Origin: Nitritalea halalkaliphila LW7
Lineage (GTDB): Bacteria > Bacteroidota > Bacteroidia > Cytophagales > Cyclobacteriaceae
Length of the DNA stretch: 64,000 bases
Direction of reading: 5' to 3'
Assembly (NCBI RefSeq): GCF_000265075.1
Contig: NZ_AJYA01000001.1
Coordinates: forward strand, 35,304 to 99,303
The position numbers were made by a program, and so were the translations under genes. Below the pieces are notes generated by a model. The model had not been told where the DNA came from, did no database searches, and saw only the letters and a list, made by a program, of their open reading frames with translations. Of the stretch, positions 10,419 through 20,527 are shown in pieces (within the stretch, counting starts at the first letter, position 1; each line of letters starts with the position of its first letter).

Positions 10419-11337
10419 CTAAATCTCCAAGATATAATCTAAAATACCGGCATTTTTACCCTTAGGACGCGTTACCAAAAGCGGAAAATGATCGTTGAGC
10501 TGGATCAGGCGCTCCGCCATCGAGCCGATGAATAGGGCTGTCGCCGCTGTCCGCCCTTTCACGCCGATGATGATGCTGTCCGCCTGAATCTCTTTCGCTT
10601 TTTCTAAAATATCTTCTACCGGATCATCATCCTCATCCTTCGTGTACACAGGAGTGACCTGTATCCCTTTCGTATCGATTTTTTTTTATGAATTTCTTAA
10701 AATTGATCTCCGCGTGCATGCGCATGATCTCCGAGAATTCTTGATACGATTTACCCGTAAAATGGTAGCCGGAAGGAACGGTAAACACATTTTGGCAGGT
10801 GATATGGGCAGAATCCCCATAGCGGGCGGCGATCATGATAGCCTCCTCCATGGCATCGCGCGAGTAGTCCGAAAAATCACTCGGCACTAGGATGCGGTCC
10901 ATCTTCGGCTGGCTGCCCTCTGGAATGATAAGTAAGGAGCAGGAAGCTCTGCGTGCCAGTCGCTGGGAGATAACGCCCGTCCCGGGCAAAGTGGTTTTCC
11001 GCCCCACTAAAATCATGTCAGCAGATTTCTCATGCGCCAGCTTGAGGATTTTTTTCGATAACTGCCCATCCTTAACGATGTAGGAAATGGCCGAAGGAGC
11101 AGAAAAGTGGCGCTCCACTTGTTCGCGCATCTGCTGCTTTCGCTCGTCGATCATTTTCTCTATTAAATTCGGGAACTCATTTAACACCTCTTTTGGGATA
11201 TTTAAATGCCGGATGATCGTCGTAAAATAGACTTTTTTCGTCTTATTCGCCTCTGCGATGAAGGAGGCAAACCGAATCAGCGTCTCGTCCAGACTACTTA
11301 AATCTAAGCAGACGATTAATTTTTTAATTTCGTACAT
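10419..11337 (-). CDS. Tandem UspA universal stress protein (frameshifted)
   Basis: Two Usp domains in one chain of about 306 residues. The first has KLIVCLDLS at the start and DMILVGRKT...LLIIPEG; the second starts RILVPSDFSDYSRDAMEEA and ends SIIIGVKGRTA...FIGSMAERL...PLLVTRPKGK. The IxGxxG-like loop with following Ser suggests nucleotide binding in the second domain. An indel at the T8 run 10680-10687 separates 10633-11337 from 10419-10649. It lies 57 bases upstream of the sigma operon and has its own -7 box, so it may be transcribed alone or with that operon. Confidence 0.87.
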
Positions 11338-11357
11338 AGCAATGTGTGAAAACCATA

Positions 11358-11365
11358 CAAAATTA
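11358..11365 (-). promoter_or_regulatory. -7 promoter element for the usp gene
   Basis: TAATTTTG on the minus strand (TAnnTTTG), 21 bases before the ATG at 11337. The implied leader is short. Confidence 0.5.
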
Positions 11366-11875
11366 CGCTTTTAACGCATAATAGCCTTACAGATGAAATA
11401 ATACTTGTGTATTTTCTTTTCTCTCATGCATCTATTTTGAGAAGTTACCGATTCAAATCTATTTACAAAACGAAGATCTCCCAGGAAACATGGCGATTAA
11501 ACCAGAATTATAAGGTGCCCTGCATTTAATCGGAAAAGAAAGATAGTAAAAATCTTCAAATTCCATAGACTACTCGGAAAGAAGAAGATACACGATGCAA
11601 TGACCAAAATGCGGCGCTCAAAGTCAGGAAAAAGCTTATAATAGAAAACAGCGTCCCAGGAATTTCCGTATATTTGTACAGAACCTGGGTTGACGACATG
11701 TTCAAACTTCACAATTTAATAACAATGCCGAGTGAAGTCCCTTTCAAAAACAGGCCTCACTTCCTTCGGGAAGCCTCGTTTGGAAAACAAGCAGGTTAAC
11801 AGTGGACGTTTGCGATTTTAGGACAGCTCAAATCTTGTCAGTATGGAGGTTTGTAACACTCTGTAGACCCAGGTT
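11366..11875. other. AT-rich non-coding gap
   Basis: About 510 bases between the glycan operon and the usp gene. The longest frame (71 codons, minus strand, 11497-11712) has no recognisable domain. Visible structure: a CTTCC-TTCG-GGAAG tetraloop hairpin at 11760-11773 and an inverted pair AACCTGGGTT (near 11683) / ACCCAGGTTT (near 11866). No convincing terminator follows the flippase gene. Confidence 0.5.
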
Positions 11876-13348
11876 TTATTTTTTACTTGCTCCCAAAAAT
11901 ATCCTTTGGCCAAAGCCTATCCTCCAAATTCCTATACCATAAATGAACGCGGCCACAGTCCCCTGTAAGAGTATAGTGCCCCATGGTGCCAGCTCTAATC
12001 CTTTAAGGAAAAGATGAGGAGTAAGCGCCAAAAGGCTGATAGCCAATAAGTAAAGCTGTCGAATAGAAAAGGGATGCAGGCGCATTTTAGTATATAGAAA
12101 CCAGGCTTTCAGCAAGTTAAACCCTACCATGGCCAAAAAACTGGCAAAGGCTGCTCCCGAGACCCCGTGAACCGGAATAAGCAGTAAATTGAAGCCAATA
12201 ACCGCCACACTCATGAGTAGTGTAGCCACTAGGTTAAAGCGGTAATACTTAGAATAGACGATGATTTCTCCATTAAATGAAAAGAGACCGTCGATTAATT
12301 TGGCACAGCCGATCCAAAAAACCACCCATTTTCCCGCTTGATAGACCTCTGCATTCGGAATGTAGGCGTAAATGCCATCGAGGCAGACCCATATCAAAAT
12401 AAAAACAAGTAAAGCCAACAGGGCGGGAGCTACTCCCATCCGGGTGTACAGCTTGGCTATGGCCTGGCGGTCTTCCTGCTGCATGTGCTGAGAAATTGCC
12501 GGAATATGTACCTGTGACAACACTCTTCGCGGGAGCTCGATTACCACAGCCATGCTGAAGCCAATCGCATACACCGCCGTCGCCTCTAGGCCAATCAAGC
12601 TACTGACCATCAGGCTATCCACCCGGGAGACGATGATGCCCCCTGCGGCTCCCAGCATCGTAATCAGGCTATAGGTCAGGAAGTTGCGGAGGGATAAAAT
12701 TGCGGGTGGAGTACCATCACGCTGAGCAGCTGCTGGAAGAGTCGGGGAGGACTGCCGAAGGAGATAAAGGACGAGAAAAAGGCTGTTGAGAGCATAAATG
12801 ACCGCTAGCCCCAGGCAGGTCTGATCGAAATCGATGAGTCCGAAGTAGTAGCTGAGGCCTAAGCCAAAGGTCATCAGCCGAATCCCCACATCACGCAAAA
12901 AGGTCGGCATCGCCATTTTAAAGTAGCTAGCAGAAAGTGCCTCTAATAGCGTGACGCTCAGCGCAAAAAAGAGCAACAACTTGGTTGCAGTAAGCTGTTC
13001 GAGTAAAGCAGCGGCATTTTGGCTAAAGGCCTGTGTCAGTGCGGTATCAAATAGCTGAAAGGCGGCCAGCACAAGTAAAAACCCGAAAGCAGATAAACCA
13101 AAGCTCATCATTACAAGCCGTAATGGGCGGTCCCGAACCGTAGGGAAGAAGCGAATTAGGCCATTCGCGGCGCCCAGCTGAGCGAAAGGGACGAGCAGAA
13201 GCCCCAAATCCTGCACCGCGCGGAAGGTGCCGAACTCCTCGGGGCTAAAAATGAAGGGCAAAAGCCAAAGCAAATTAACATATCCGATGACCACTCCTGC
13301 ATAAGAGGAGAGCCCCGTAAGCAGGCTTTGACGCTTTAGGTTTTGCAT
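11876..13348 (-). CDS. Polysaccharide flippase (Wzx/MOP superfamily)
   Basis: A 490-residue integral membrane protein with about 12-14 hydrophobic helices throughout and the N-terminal pattern SLLTGLSSYAGVVIGYVNLLWLLPFI followed by a charged FSPEEFGTFRAV loop, typical of oligosaccharide exporters. Expected to flip lipid-linked glycan units across the inner membrane. It is the last gene of a tight leftward operon: its ATG lies two bases after the methyltransferase stop. Family assignment is firm; the glycan is unknown. Confidence 0.87.
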   Translation of the reverse strand: MQNLKRQSLLTGLSSYAGVVIGYVNLLWLLPFIFSPEEFGTFRAVQDLGLLLVPFAQLGAANGLIRFFPTVRDRPLRLVMMSFGLSAFGFLLVLAAFQLFDTALTQAFSQNAAALLEQLTATKLLLFFALSVTLLEALSASYFKMAMPTFLRDVGIRLMTFGLGLSYYFGLIDFDQTCLGLAVIYALNSLFLVLYLLRQSSPTLPAAAQRDGTPPAILSLRNFLTYSLITMLGAAGGIIVSRVDSLMVSSLIGLEATAVYAIGFSMAVVIELPRRVLSQVHIPAISQHMQQEDRQAIAKLYTRMGVAPALLALLVFILIWVCLDGIYAYIPNAEVYQAGKWVVFWIGCAKLIDGLFSFNGEIIVYSKYYRFNLVATLLMSVAVIGFNLLLIPVHGVSGAAFASFLAMVGFNLLKAWFLYTKMRLHPFSIRQLYLLAISLLALTPHLFLKGLELAPWGTILLQGTVAAFIYGIGIWRIGFGQRIFLGASKK

Positions 13349-13350
13349 GG

Positions 13351-14192
13351 CTACGATCTGATAATCAAATTACTAAAGGCAGGTAACTCCCCAAGCGGAA
13401 GCAGTCTGCCGCGAAGGCCGACCCGCTCGAAACGTCTGTAGCCGAGCTCCCTTAGAAAGCTAAGAAGTTCTTCAGCCGTGTATCCTGCTGCGGCACAGGC
13501 TTGTTTGTTGACCTCTAGCAGCAGGGTGGGGAGATGCGCTCTTAGGGTCTGCTCAGCACCTTTTAAGGCCGATAGTTCAGCTCCTTCGATATCGATTTTG
13601 ATAAAGTCTATACGCTTTATGCCTTGCGCTTTACAGACTGCATCTAAGGTGTCCAGCACAATCTCTTCTAAGGCCTGCTGATGCTGAGCGTCCTGAAAAA
13701 GGGTATTTACCCCTTCATTCGCTCCCGCGCGCGTGTACAGCATTTGCCGTCCAGGGGTCTCCGCTAGCCCGATAGGTAGACAGGTAACGCGATCGTGGAA
13801 GGCAGGGTTTTGCTTCAGCTGTCGGGTGAGTTGTGAAAATAAAGGCGGGAAAGGTTCGAAGGCGTACACGTGGCCCTGGGGCCTACCTTCCGCGCTGCCC
13901 AAAGCGTATATTCCCCTTGGTTGGCACCGATGTCCAGCACAGTATTTCCAGGTTGTAGTAGATTCTCCATCGCGAAAATAGGTGCCCAGTCATGCGAGCC
14001 CCTCCAATACATGGCCGCTCCCATTTGCTGTTCTGGCTTGATCTCAAACTGCACGCCTCGAAACTGGTAGCGGCGATTTTCCTTCCGTGTTTTCACTTGG
14101 AAAAACAAGCTTCGCAGCGCCTTCGCTATAAAGTAGCCTCCAGGAATCCAGTAAACATTTCGGGCGATTTTGGCCGCTAATTTTTCCATCAT
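13351..14192 (-). CDS. FkbM family methyltransferase (frameshifted)
   Basis: SAM-dependent methyltransferase. Motif I is VLDIGANQGEYTLWAA; YAFEPFPPLF follows (acidic residue binding SAM), then IDFIKIDIEGAELSAL, the FkbM signature. An indel in GGCCC near 13878-13884 splits it; the two frames join as AARKVG / QGHVYAFEPFPP. Joined length is about 281 residues. In this operon (glycosyltransferase before, flippase after) it probably O-methylates a sugar of the exported glycan. Overlaps the glycosyltransferase stop by 4 bases (ATGA type). Confidence 0.88.
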
Positions 14193-15232
14193 ATCCGTAT
14201 GGCTTCTTGTAAATATTCCCCGCGCAGTGTGCTATCGAAATAGGTTTTGGCTCGGTTTTGCGCCCGCTGGCGCAAAGTCCCCCATGCCTCCCGCTCACTT
14301 TCGATCTGCTTCCACAGTGCTTCCCAGGCGTAGAGCGTCCGGTAGGGGAGGAGGTAGCCGCTTTCACCGATAATGTGGGGCAGGTGCATGGTCTGGGCCA
14401 CGATCGGTAAGCAACCTGCCGCCATGGCTTCCACTAAGGCACATCCAAACCCTTCAAAAAGAGAGAGTTGCAGGTAAAATCCGCTACAGCGGTAAAGTTC
14501 GCGTAAGGCTTCAGCATCTAGGCGCCCGAGCAAGTACACATTTGGCGGTAAGGAAGAATGTTTTTCTGCCGCTATCCCTGCGATATGAAAGGTATATTCG
14601 GGCATCTGTTTTGCTAGTTCTCCTATAAAATCCAAGCCTTTTAAATATTCTTGGCCCGGGCCCATCACGGCAGCAAACTGTTTTTCCTGTCGTGGCAGCT
14701 GGTGGGGCGCCGCCCAAAAGCGGGTATTTACACCCTGCCGAATGATGGCCACCGGACTCAGTAAATCCGGAAAATGGGCATAAAGCCCCTGCTTTCGGTT
14801 TTGAATCCGCGTGTCGAAATGAAGCTCGGTCCATACTAAAGCGCTGGACACTGGAAATAGGGCAGTCGCCCATTTCAAACTCCAGTGTATGGCACGGCGC
14901 AAGAGTGGGATGCGAAGACTGCCATAGCCCAGCTCGGGAAGTGCCGCCACATCGGTTCCATGCAGCACGATGTACACCGGCTTGCCGTACCATTTGCCTA
15001 GGAGCGTGGGCAGAAAGGACCAGTAGCCCGCAAACTGCACCAAGACATAATCCACCTCAGCCAGTCGGCGAAGGAGAAAGAGCCCTTGGCCCAGGAAATT
15101 CCCGATCGCTTTTCGTTTATCAGTCCAGGGGCGCACATCCTGCAGTACCTCAAAATAGTTTTCCAGCTGGGCCTGATCTTCTTGTATAAAACTGCTCGCT
15201 TGTGGAAAGATATGCAGTAATTTAGGTGGCAT
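14189..15232 (-). CDS. Glycosyltransferase, GT4-like (GT-B fold)
   Basis: 347 residues from the ATG at 15232 (MPPKLLHIFPQASS). N-terminal half resembles an acceptor domain (VYIVLHGTDVAALP), the C-terminal half a nucleotide-sugar domain with LQLSLFEGFGCALVEAMAAG, the EX7E-type motif, then LPIVAQT. Upstream codons continue open into the YfhO gene, but the frame two bases over has a TAA at 15224-15222 just inside this gene, which is the normal YfhO end; I therefore start at 15232. Probably transfers a sugar to the growing envelope glycan whose later steps are encoded next to it. Confidence 0.85.
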   Translation of the reverse strand: MPPKLLHIFPQASSFIQEDQAQLENYFEVLQDVRPWTDKRKAIGNFLGQGLFLLRRLAEVDYVLVQFAGYWSFLPTLLGKWYGKPVYIVLHGTDVAALPELGYGSLRIPLLRRAIHWSLKWATALFPVSSALVWTELHFDTRIQNRKQGLYAHFPDLLSPVAIIRQGVNTRFWAAPHQLPRQEKQFAAVMGPGQEYLKGLDFIGELAKQMPEYTFHIAGIAAEKHSSLPPNVYLLGRLDAEALRELYRCSGFYLQLSLFEGFGCALVEAMAAGCLPIVAQTMHLPHIIGESGYLLPYRTLYAWEALWKQIESEREAWGTLRQRAQNRAKTYFDSTLRGEYLQEAIRI

Positions 15233-17651
15233 TCTCCTTTGTTTTTGGCCGAAGGCTACCCCAAGAGCTCCGAGTAAAAGCAACACACTCACATACTGGA
15301 AGATGACCAGCAGGGTCTTGGTGCCAAAATAACTCTTCGGCTCGAAGCGCATGCTGATCTCGTAGGCTCCCTCGGGCAAGTTGAGCCCCCGCAGGAGATA
15401 GTTGACCCGATAAATCGGTAGCTCCTCGCCATTAATTTCAGCGACCCAGCCTTCTGGGTAGTGAATTTCCGAAAAGACGGCGAGGCCAGCTTTATCCACC
15501 TGTGCGGCATAGCGCAAGCGATCCGGCCGGCTGTCCAGCAGTTCCAGTGTCCCTGCACCTGGAGAAAGCGCCTCCTGCTGTCGGACATCCATCACGGCTA
15601 CGGTAGCCGTATTCATCCGCTTCAGTTTATCCATCTCTTCCTGTGCGCTACGTACATGCACCACCTCTCGGGGAAACCAGGCCGGACCGAGGCGCGGGGA
15701 TTACGAAATACGCTTTGTTCCGAGCGCCCCGCCATGAGGTAGCGCGTATTTAGCATATTCAGGATGGGGAGGTCTTGATAATTAAACTGTCCCTCCTGCG
15801 CGGCGAGGATAAAATTATCTATTTCAGGGCTGATGCCCGCTTCGATTAGCTCTTGGTAGCGCCGCATTTTCGCGCCATGATAGCCGCCGATACTTGCAAA
15901 GCGGTAGGAGGTCCGGGCTTCATTAAAAGGATTCTCGAGATTAAAAACCCGGAAATAGCCGGAGTCTTCGGCGATTTTTTTATCGGCAGGCGTTTCGCCA
16001 AAGAAGGCGGCAGCCGGGCTGGTGCGCATGGCTTCTTCTCCAAGGTAGCGTTTGTTAATGATCCATAGATCCACGGTCAGGATTAGTACCATCAAGCCGA
16101 TACCGATTTCACTGCGCAGTTTATTTTTCCAAATGGCCCAAAGAAGCGCTGCGCTTCCAAGGATCATCGCGAGACTGGAGAAGGCACTTCGCAGGAAAAG
16201 GCTACGGCGATCGGCGCGAAGGGCATCTACGAGCCAGTCGGGTAGATTGGCATCTACTTTTCCTCTAAAATCGAGGAAGAGTGCTCCGAATAACAAAAAC
16301 ACAAGTGGCACGCCCGCCATGATGGCAAGCCCCTGATAGCGCTTTTTCTCCGGCCAGTCCTTCGCGAGAAACTGCTCTGCACCGAGCGCACCGAGGATGG
16401 GAATCGCAAACAGGGTGATGCTGAGTGCCATAGTCACAGCTCTAAATTTATTATAGCCAGGTAAGTAATCGAATAGGAAATAATTTACGCTGCTTAAATT
16501 GGCCCCTAGGGCCAAAATAATTCCTGTAAGTGCCATTCCTAAAAAGATCCAGCGGTAGCTTTTTTCTGCGAATAGCAGGCCGAGAATAAAGAGCCCCAGC
16601 ATGAGAGCTCCTCCGTAAATAGGGCCTCCTGTACCGGGCTGATCCCCCCAGTAGGTCGGCGCTCCAGCGGTGAAGCCACGAATCTGGGAGCCATCTGCAC
16701 CCTGCTGCCGCAGCACCTTTTCCGACTGGCTATCTGGTCGCAGTGCTTCCACGCTGCCTCCGCCATAGAGGTAAGGAACCAGCAGGGTAAAGGTTTCTAA
16801 CTTGCCCTGTGACCAGTTAAAGGCATAGGCTTTTCCTAGCCCACTTTCACCTTCCTGCTGTTCTCCGGGCAGGTTCGCGGCGCCACGTGTGGAGTAGGTT
16901 CCGTATTCGAGGACAGTGGCGATGCGGGTGCTGTTCGCACCAAAGGCAATGCCTGCAGCCAGGATTAGTACGCCAATGGCGGTACCCATCTGTGGGAATT
17001 GCTTGCGGCGCAGCCTGCGATGATGCGCGGGATACCATAAATTAGAATGACAAGTAAGGTGTAATAGGTGATTTGTAGGTGGTTAAATTTCAGCTGCAGC
17101 ATGAGTGCAAAGGCAAAGAGCGCCATGCCGAGCAGGGTTTTGCGTTCAAAAACCAGGTGCATGCCGGTGAAGATGAGTGGAATCAAGCAGATGGCCCAGA
17201 TTTTCGCATTATGGCCTGCGTCTAAGCTAATGAGGTGGAAGGTGTTAAAGGCAAAGGCAATCGCTCCGAGGGCGGCGATGCTGGATCGGATGCGGAAGCT
17301 GAGCAGCAGCACATACATGCCGATCATGCCGATAAAAAGGCTGTTTACCGGATGCGGCAATCCTAGGCTAATCACTTTTAAGACGCTATTTGTGATGTCG
17401 CCGGGTACTTCTAGGCTCACTAGGTAGGCAGGCATGCCACCAAAGAGGCGGTTCGTCCAGAGGAGCTGTTCCCCTGTGGCTGCTCGATGGTCTAGGATTT
17501 CCTTAGCGCCACCTTCCCACTGCAAGATATCGTTTTGGAAGATGATCTTATCGTCGAAAACGAGTGGAGAAAAATACACGAGCACCAGTAGGTAAAAACC
17601 GATGAGGCTGAGTGCATGGGGAAGAATAGAACGAAAATGAATGGATGGCAT
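15222..17651 (-). CDS. YfhO-family large membrane protein (at least three frameshifts)
   Basis: Reassembled length is about 810 residues, as expected for Bacteroidota YfhO proteins. About a dozen transmembrane helices begin at SLIGFYLLVLVYFSPLVF; soluble loops include DDKIIFQNDILQWEGGAKE and LWTNRLFGGMPAY. The C-terminal extracytoplasmic part shows LVNxRY-like NTRYLMAG, then NPRLGPAWFPREV across the second indel, and a last helix VSVLLLLGALGVAFG. Indels are near 17005-17020, 15690-15700 and 15243-15250. The start at 17651 (MPSIHFRS) is chosen over 17747 because hydrophobicity and family length fit. YfhO proteins are implicated in glycosylation of envelope polymers (known for lipoteichoic acid in Firmicutes); role here inferred. 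Confidence 0.82.
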
Positions 17652-17774
17652 GTCTTTTTTGGCATTTGCTTCGCAAAATAAATAAATTCCTACTAGGATT
17701 CCCTCCATCGGACAGGAAATAGGCGATCGGGCAGGTAATTCTTGCATTCCGCAGGTTTAGAAATAGTTTTTGCT

Positions 17775-17782
17775 TATTTTTG
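17775..17782 (+). promoter_or_regulatory. -7 promoter element for ffh
   Basis: TATTTTTG (TAnnTTTG), 20 bases before the ffh ATG. Confidence 0.5.
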
Positions 17783-17802
17783 CATGAAAAGAATTTCGCG
17801 AC

Positions 17803-19140
17803 ATGTTTGATAATTTAAGTTATAAATTAGATCGGGCGTTCAAAACGCTGAAAGGTACTGGGAAGATTACAGAAATTAATGTGGCCTCCACAGTAAAAGA
17901 AATCCGTCGTGCGCTAATCGATGCGGATGTTAACTATAAGGTAGCCAAAGAGGTAACAGATACCATCAAACAGGAAGCGCTTGGACGCGATGTACTGATC
18001 GCCGTTTCTCCGGGCCAACTTTTAGTCAAAATCACCCAAGAGGAGCTTACCAAATTAATGGGGGGCAAGAAAGAGGATATCAACTTGCAGGGTGATCCTG
18101 CTGTGGTGCTAATTTCAGGTCTTCAAGGTTCTGGTAAGACAACTTTTTCTGGAAAACTAGCGGGTCAATTAAAAAAGCAAGGCAGGCAGGTATTATTAGT
18201 GGCCTGTGATATTTACCGTCCGGCAGCGATCGACCAGTTAAAGGTGCTCGGTGAGCAGATCGGAGTAGAGGTGTATGCTGAGCCTGAGAATAAAAATGCT
18301 TTAGAAATCGCCAGCCGTGCGATTGCGCATGCGAAGAAGACGGGTAAAAAGACCGTAATCGTCGATACGGCGGGTCGTCTAGCTGTGGACGAGCAGATGA
18401 TGCAGGAGATTGAGGCATTGAAAAAAGCCTTAAATCCATCGGAGACACTCTTTGTGGTGGACTCCATGACGGGTCAGGACGCTGTGAATACGGCGAAGAC
18501 CTTCGACGAGCGTCTGGATTTCGACGGGGTGGTGCTAACCAAGCTTGATGGGGATACCCGTGGTGGTGCGGCGATTTCGATTCGTCACGTGGTCAATAAG
18601 CCGATCAAGTTTATTTCGACTGGGGAAAAGATGGAAAACATCGATGCTTTTCATCCAGATCGTATGGCGCAGCGAATCCTCGGAATGGGCGACGTTATTT
18701 CCTTAGTAGAGCGCGCTCAGCAGTCTTTCGACGAGGATGAGGCGAAGCGTATTAATGCTAAGATTCGTAAAAACCAGTTCAATTTTGATGATTTTCTCTC
18801 TCAACTGGAGCAAATCAAGAAAATGGGGAATCTCAAAGACCTCATGGGCATGATTCCTGGCATGGGCAAGGCGTTAAAAGGTTTGGATATCGATGACGAT
18901 TCCTTTAAGCCGATAGAAGCGATTATCCGTAGTATGACTCCTGCCGAGCGCGAGCACCCAGATATTTTAGATGGTAGCCGTAGGAAGCGCATCGCAAAGG
19001 GCAGTGGACGCAGCATTACAGAAGTAAATAACCTGCTGAAGCAGTTTAATGATATGCGTAAGCTAATGAAGCAAATGAATAAAATGGGCGGTGCTCAAAA
19101 GGCTTTAGGTTCTATGGTTCCTAATATGAAAAGGCGGTAG
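17803..19140 (+). CDS. ffh: Signal recognition particle protein Ffh
   Basis: GTPase of the bacterial signal recognition particle; binds 4.5S RNA and signal sequences of membrane proteins. N domain first, then the G domain with GLQGSGKT (residues 106-113), DTAGR (about 188) and TKLDGD (about 246), and a Met-rich M domain (MKQMNKMGGAQKALGSM) ending at residue 445. Length is normal, and the frame is intact. Monocistronic between a divergent glycan operon and a strong terminator. Confidence 0.97.
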   Translation: MFDNLSYKLDRAFKTLKGTGKITEINVASTVKEIRRALIDADVNYKVAKEVTDTIKQEALGRDVLIAVSPGQLLVKITQEELTKLMGGKKEDINLQGDPAVVLISGLQGSGKTTFSGKLAGQLKKQGRQVLLVACDIYRPAAIDQLKVLGEQIGVEVYAEPENKNALEIASRAIAHAKKTGKKTVIVDTAGRLAVDEQMMQEIEALKKALNPSETLFVVDSMTGQDAVNTAKTFDERLDFDGVVLTKLDGDTRGGAAISIRHVVNKPIKFISTGEKMENIDAFHPDRMAQRILGMGDVISLVERAQQSFDEDEAKRINAKIRKNQFNFDDFLSQLEQIKKMGNLKDLMGMIPGMGKALKGLDIDDDSFKPIEAIIRSMTPAEREHPDILDGSRRKRIAKGSGRSITEVNNLLKQFNDMRKLMKQMNKMGGAQKALGSMVPNMKRR

Positions 19141-19221
19141 GGCAGGTGCTGCGTAGCTCTACGAGCGGCAGCTTAAAGTGTCTTATGCACAGCTTCGCCT
19201 ATCGGCGTATTCTTTTTTCAC

Positions 19222-19260
19222 CTTTCTTTTTTATCCTCAGGTAAAAAAGAAAGTTTTTTT
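19222..19260 (+). terminator. Rho-independent terminator after ffh
   Basis: CTTTCTTTTTTA and TAAAAAAGAAAG form a perfect 12-bp stem with an 8-base loop, followed by seven T's. Confidence 0.85.
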
Positions 19261-19378
19261 ATGCGTAATCGGGTCATAGGAGCAGCTTGTCCCATCACCC
19301 GCCTAATTGTGTTAGGGCTGAAATGCTTTAAGGTGGTACTTTTAAGCTACAGTCCTTAAGGTCAGCTTTGAAAGCGCA

Positions 19379-20527
19379 TCATGCAGTCCAGCGAATTTTA
19401 TTTCCGGGTAGGCTGCAAAGGACACCTTCAAATTCCAGTTTAAGTAAACTAGGAGCGAGAACAGCTGAGTTTAAGTGAAGCGCTCGGCAGAGGGCATCAA
19501 GGTGACTTTCTTTATGGATTTCCAGGAATTCCACCACGGCTAATTCGGTGGCGGAAAGGGAACGCTTATCTAAAAGGTTTTTAGGGCGGTTGCGCTTCTT
19601 TTCTTTTGGTTCGTTCCAGTGTAATGCCTTGGCTACCTGCCGTGCATCCATATAAATCGCACTTTTCAGTGTCTTTATTAAGGCATTACAGCCTTCGCTG
19701 TAGGGTAGCGTTAAATTTCCAGGTACTGCGAAGACTTCTTTTTGATAGCCATACGCGAGTTCTGCGGTGATGAGCGCCCCACCTTGTTTGGCTGCCTCGA
19801 CCACGATGATGGCGTCGGATAGACCCGCTATTAGCCGGTTTCGCTGTGGGAAATTGCTAGGGAGCATTTTCTCTCCCGGGCGGTATTCACTGATTAAAGC
19901 TCCCGTCTGTACGAGCGCTTTCGCTTCCTTTTCATGCTGACTGGGATAAATTTGATCTAAGGGCGAGCCTAATACTGCCCAAGTAGAAAGCCCGAGGCGC
20001 ATGGCATGCTTATGTGCCTGAATGTCGATACCATAGGCTAGTCCAGATATGATGGTGGGCGTATAGGGGCTCAGTTCTTCTATGATGTGCTTGGTAATTT
20101 GAAGACCATAGGCACTGGCGTGACGCGTTCCTACAATTCCGACGGTACGAAGTGGGCTGAGGTTGTGGCTGGATTCCTGTTTGACGAAAAGCACCAGAGG
20201 ACTGTCCTCAATTCGGCGCAGTCTGTCGGGATAATGGGGGTGAGAAAAATGGAGAACCTCCATTCCTCTTTTGGTTGCTTGTTCTTGGATACGGTGAGCT
20301 TTTTCGAGCCATCGATTCGCTTCTTTCGCATGCTCTAGCACTTTTAGCGTTATGCGTGGGATACGCAAAAGTTGTTTTGGTGGCCAGGTGAATAGGTGGG
20401 AAGCCTTTCCCGTATAGCTTATTAAATTTTTAAAGGCAAGAGGGCCTAAATTAGGCATGAGGCTTAGTGCTACCTCATAAAGCGCTTCACCCTCCGGTGC
20501 GCTGGTCGAGAGATTGTCTGATTTCAT
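19379..20527 (-). CDS. dprA: DNA-processing protein DprA
   Basis: Loads RecA on incoming single-stranded DNA during natural transformation. The Rossmann-like core shows GIVGTRHASAYG and SGLAYGIDIQAHKHA, then EYRPGEKMLPSNFPQRNRLI, all DprA hallmarks. A helical N-terminal domain and a C-terminal winged-helix-like end (about residues 315-382) complete the 382-residue protein. It starts inside the merR-like gene, overlapping by 41 bases, so translational coupling is likely. Presence suggests competence potential, or only a housekeeping role, as dprA is widespread. Confidence 0.94.
   Translation of the reverse strand: MKSDNLSTSAPEGEALYEVALSLMPNLGPLAFKNLISYTGKASHLFTWPPKQLLRIPRITLKVLEHAKEANRWLEKAHRIQEQATKRGMEVLHFSHPHYPDRLRRIEDSPLVLFVKQESSHNLSPLRTVGIVGTRHASAYGLQITKHIIEELSPYTPTIISGLAYGIDIQAHKHAMRLGLSTWAVLGSPLDQIYPSQHEKEAKALVQTGALISEYRPGEKMLPSNFPQRNRLIAGLSDAIIVVEAAKQGGALITAELAYGYQKEVFAVPGNLTLPYSEGCNALIKTLKSAIYMDARQVAKALHWNEPKEKKRNRPKNLLDKRSLSATELAVVEFLEIHKESHLDALCRALHLNSAVLAPSLLKLEFEGVLCSLPGNKIRWTA

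Noticed and set aside
11497-11712. 71-codon minus-strand frame in the 11.4-11.9 kb gap
   Set aside because: No domain, low-complexity hydrophobic end and no promoter; noted only as part of the gap.
13815-13902. Two separate methyltransferase genes
   Set aside because: The frames overlap and join at motif I (AARKVG / QGHVYAFEP), so it is one FkbM gene with an indel.
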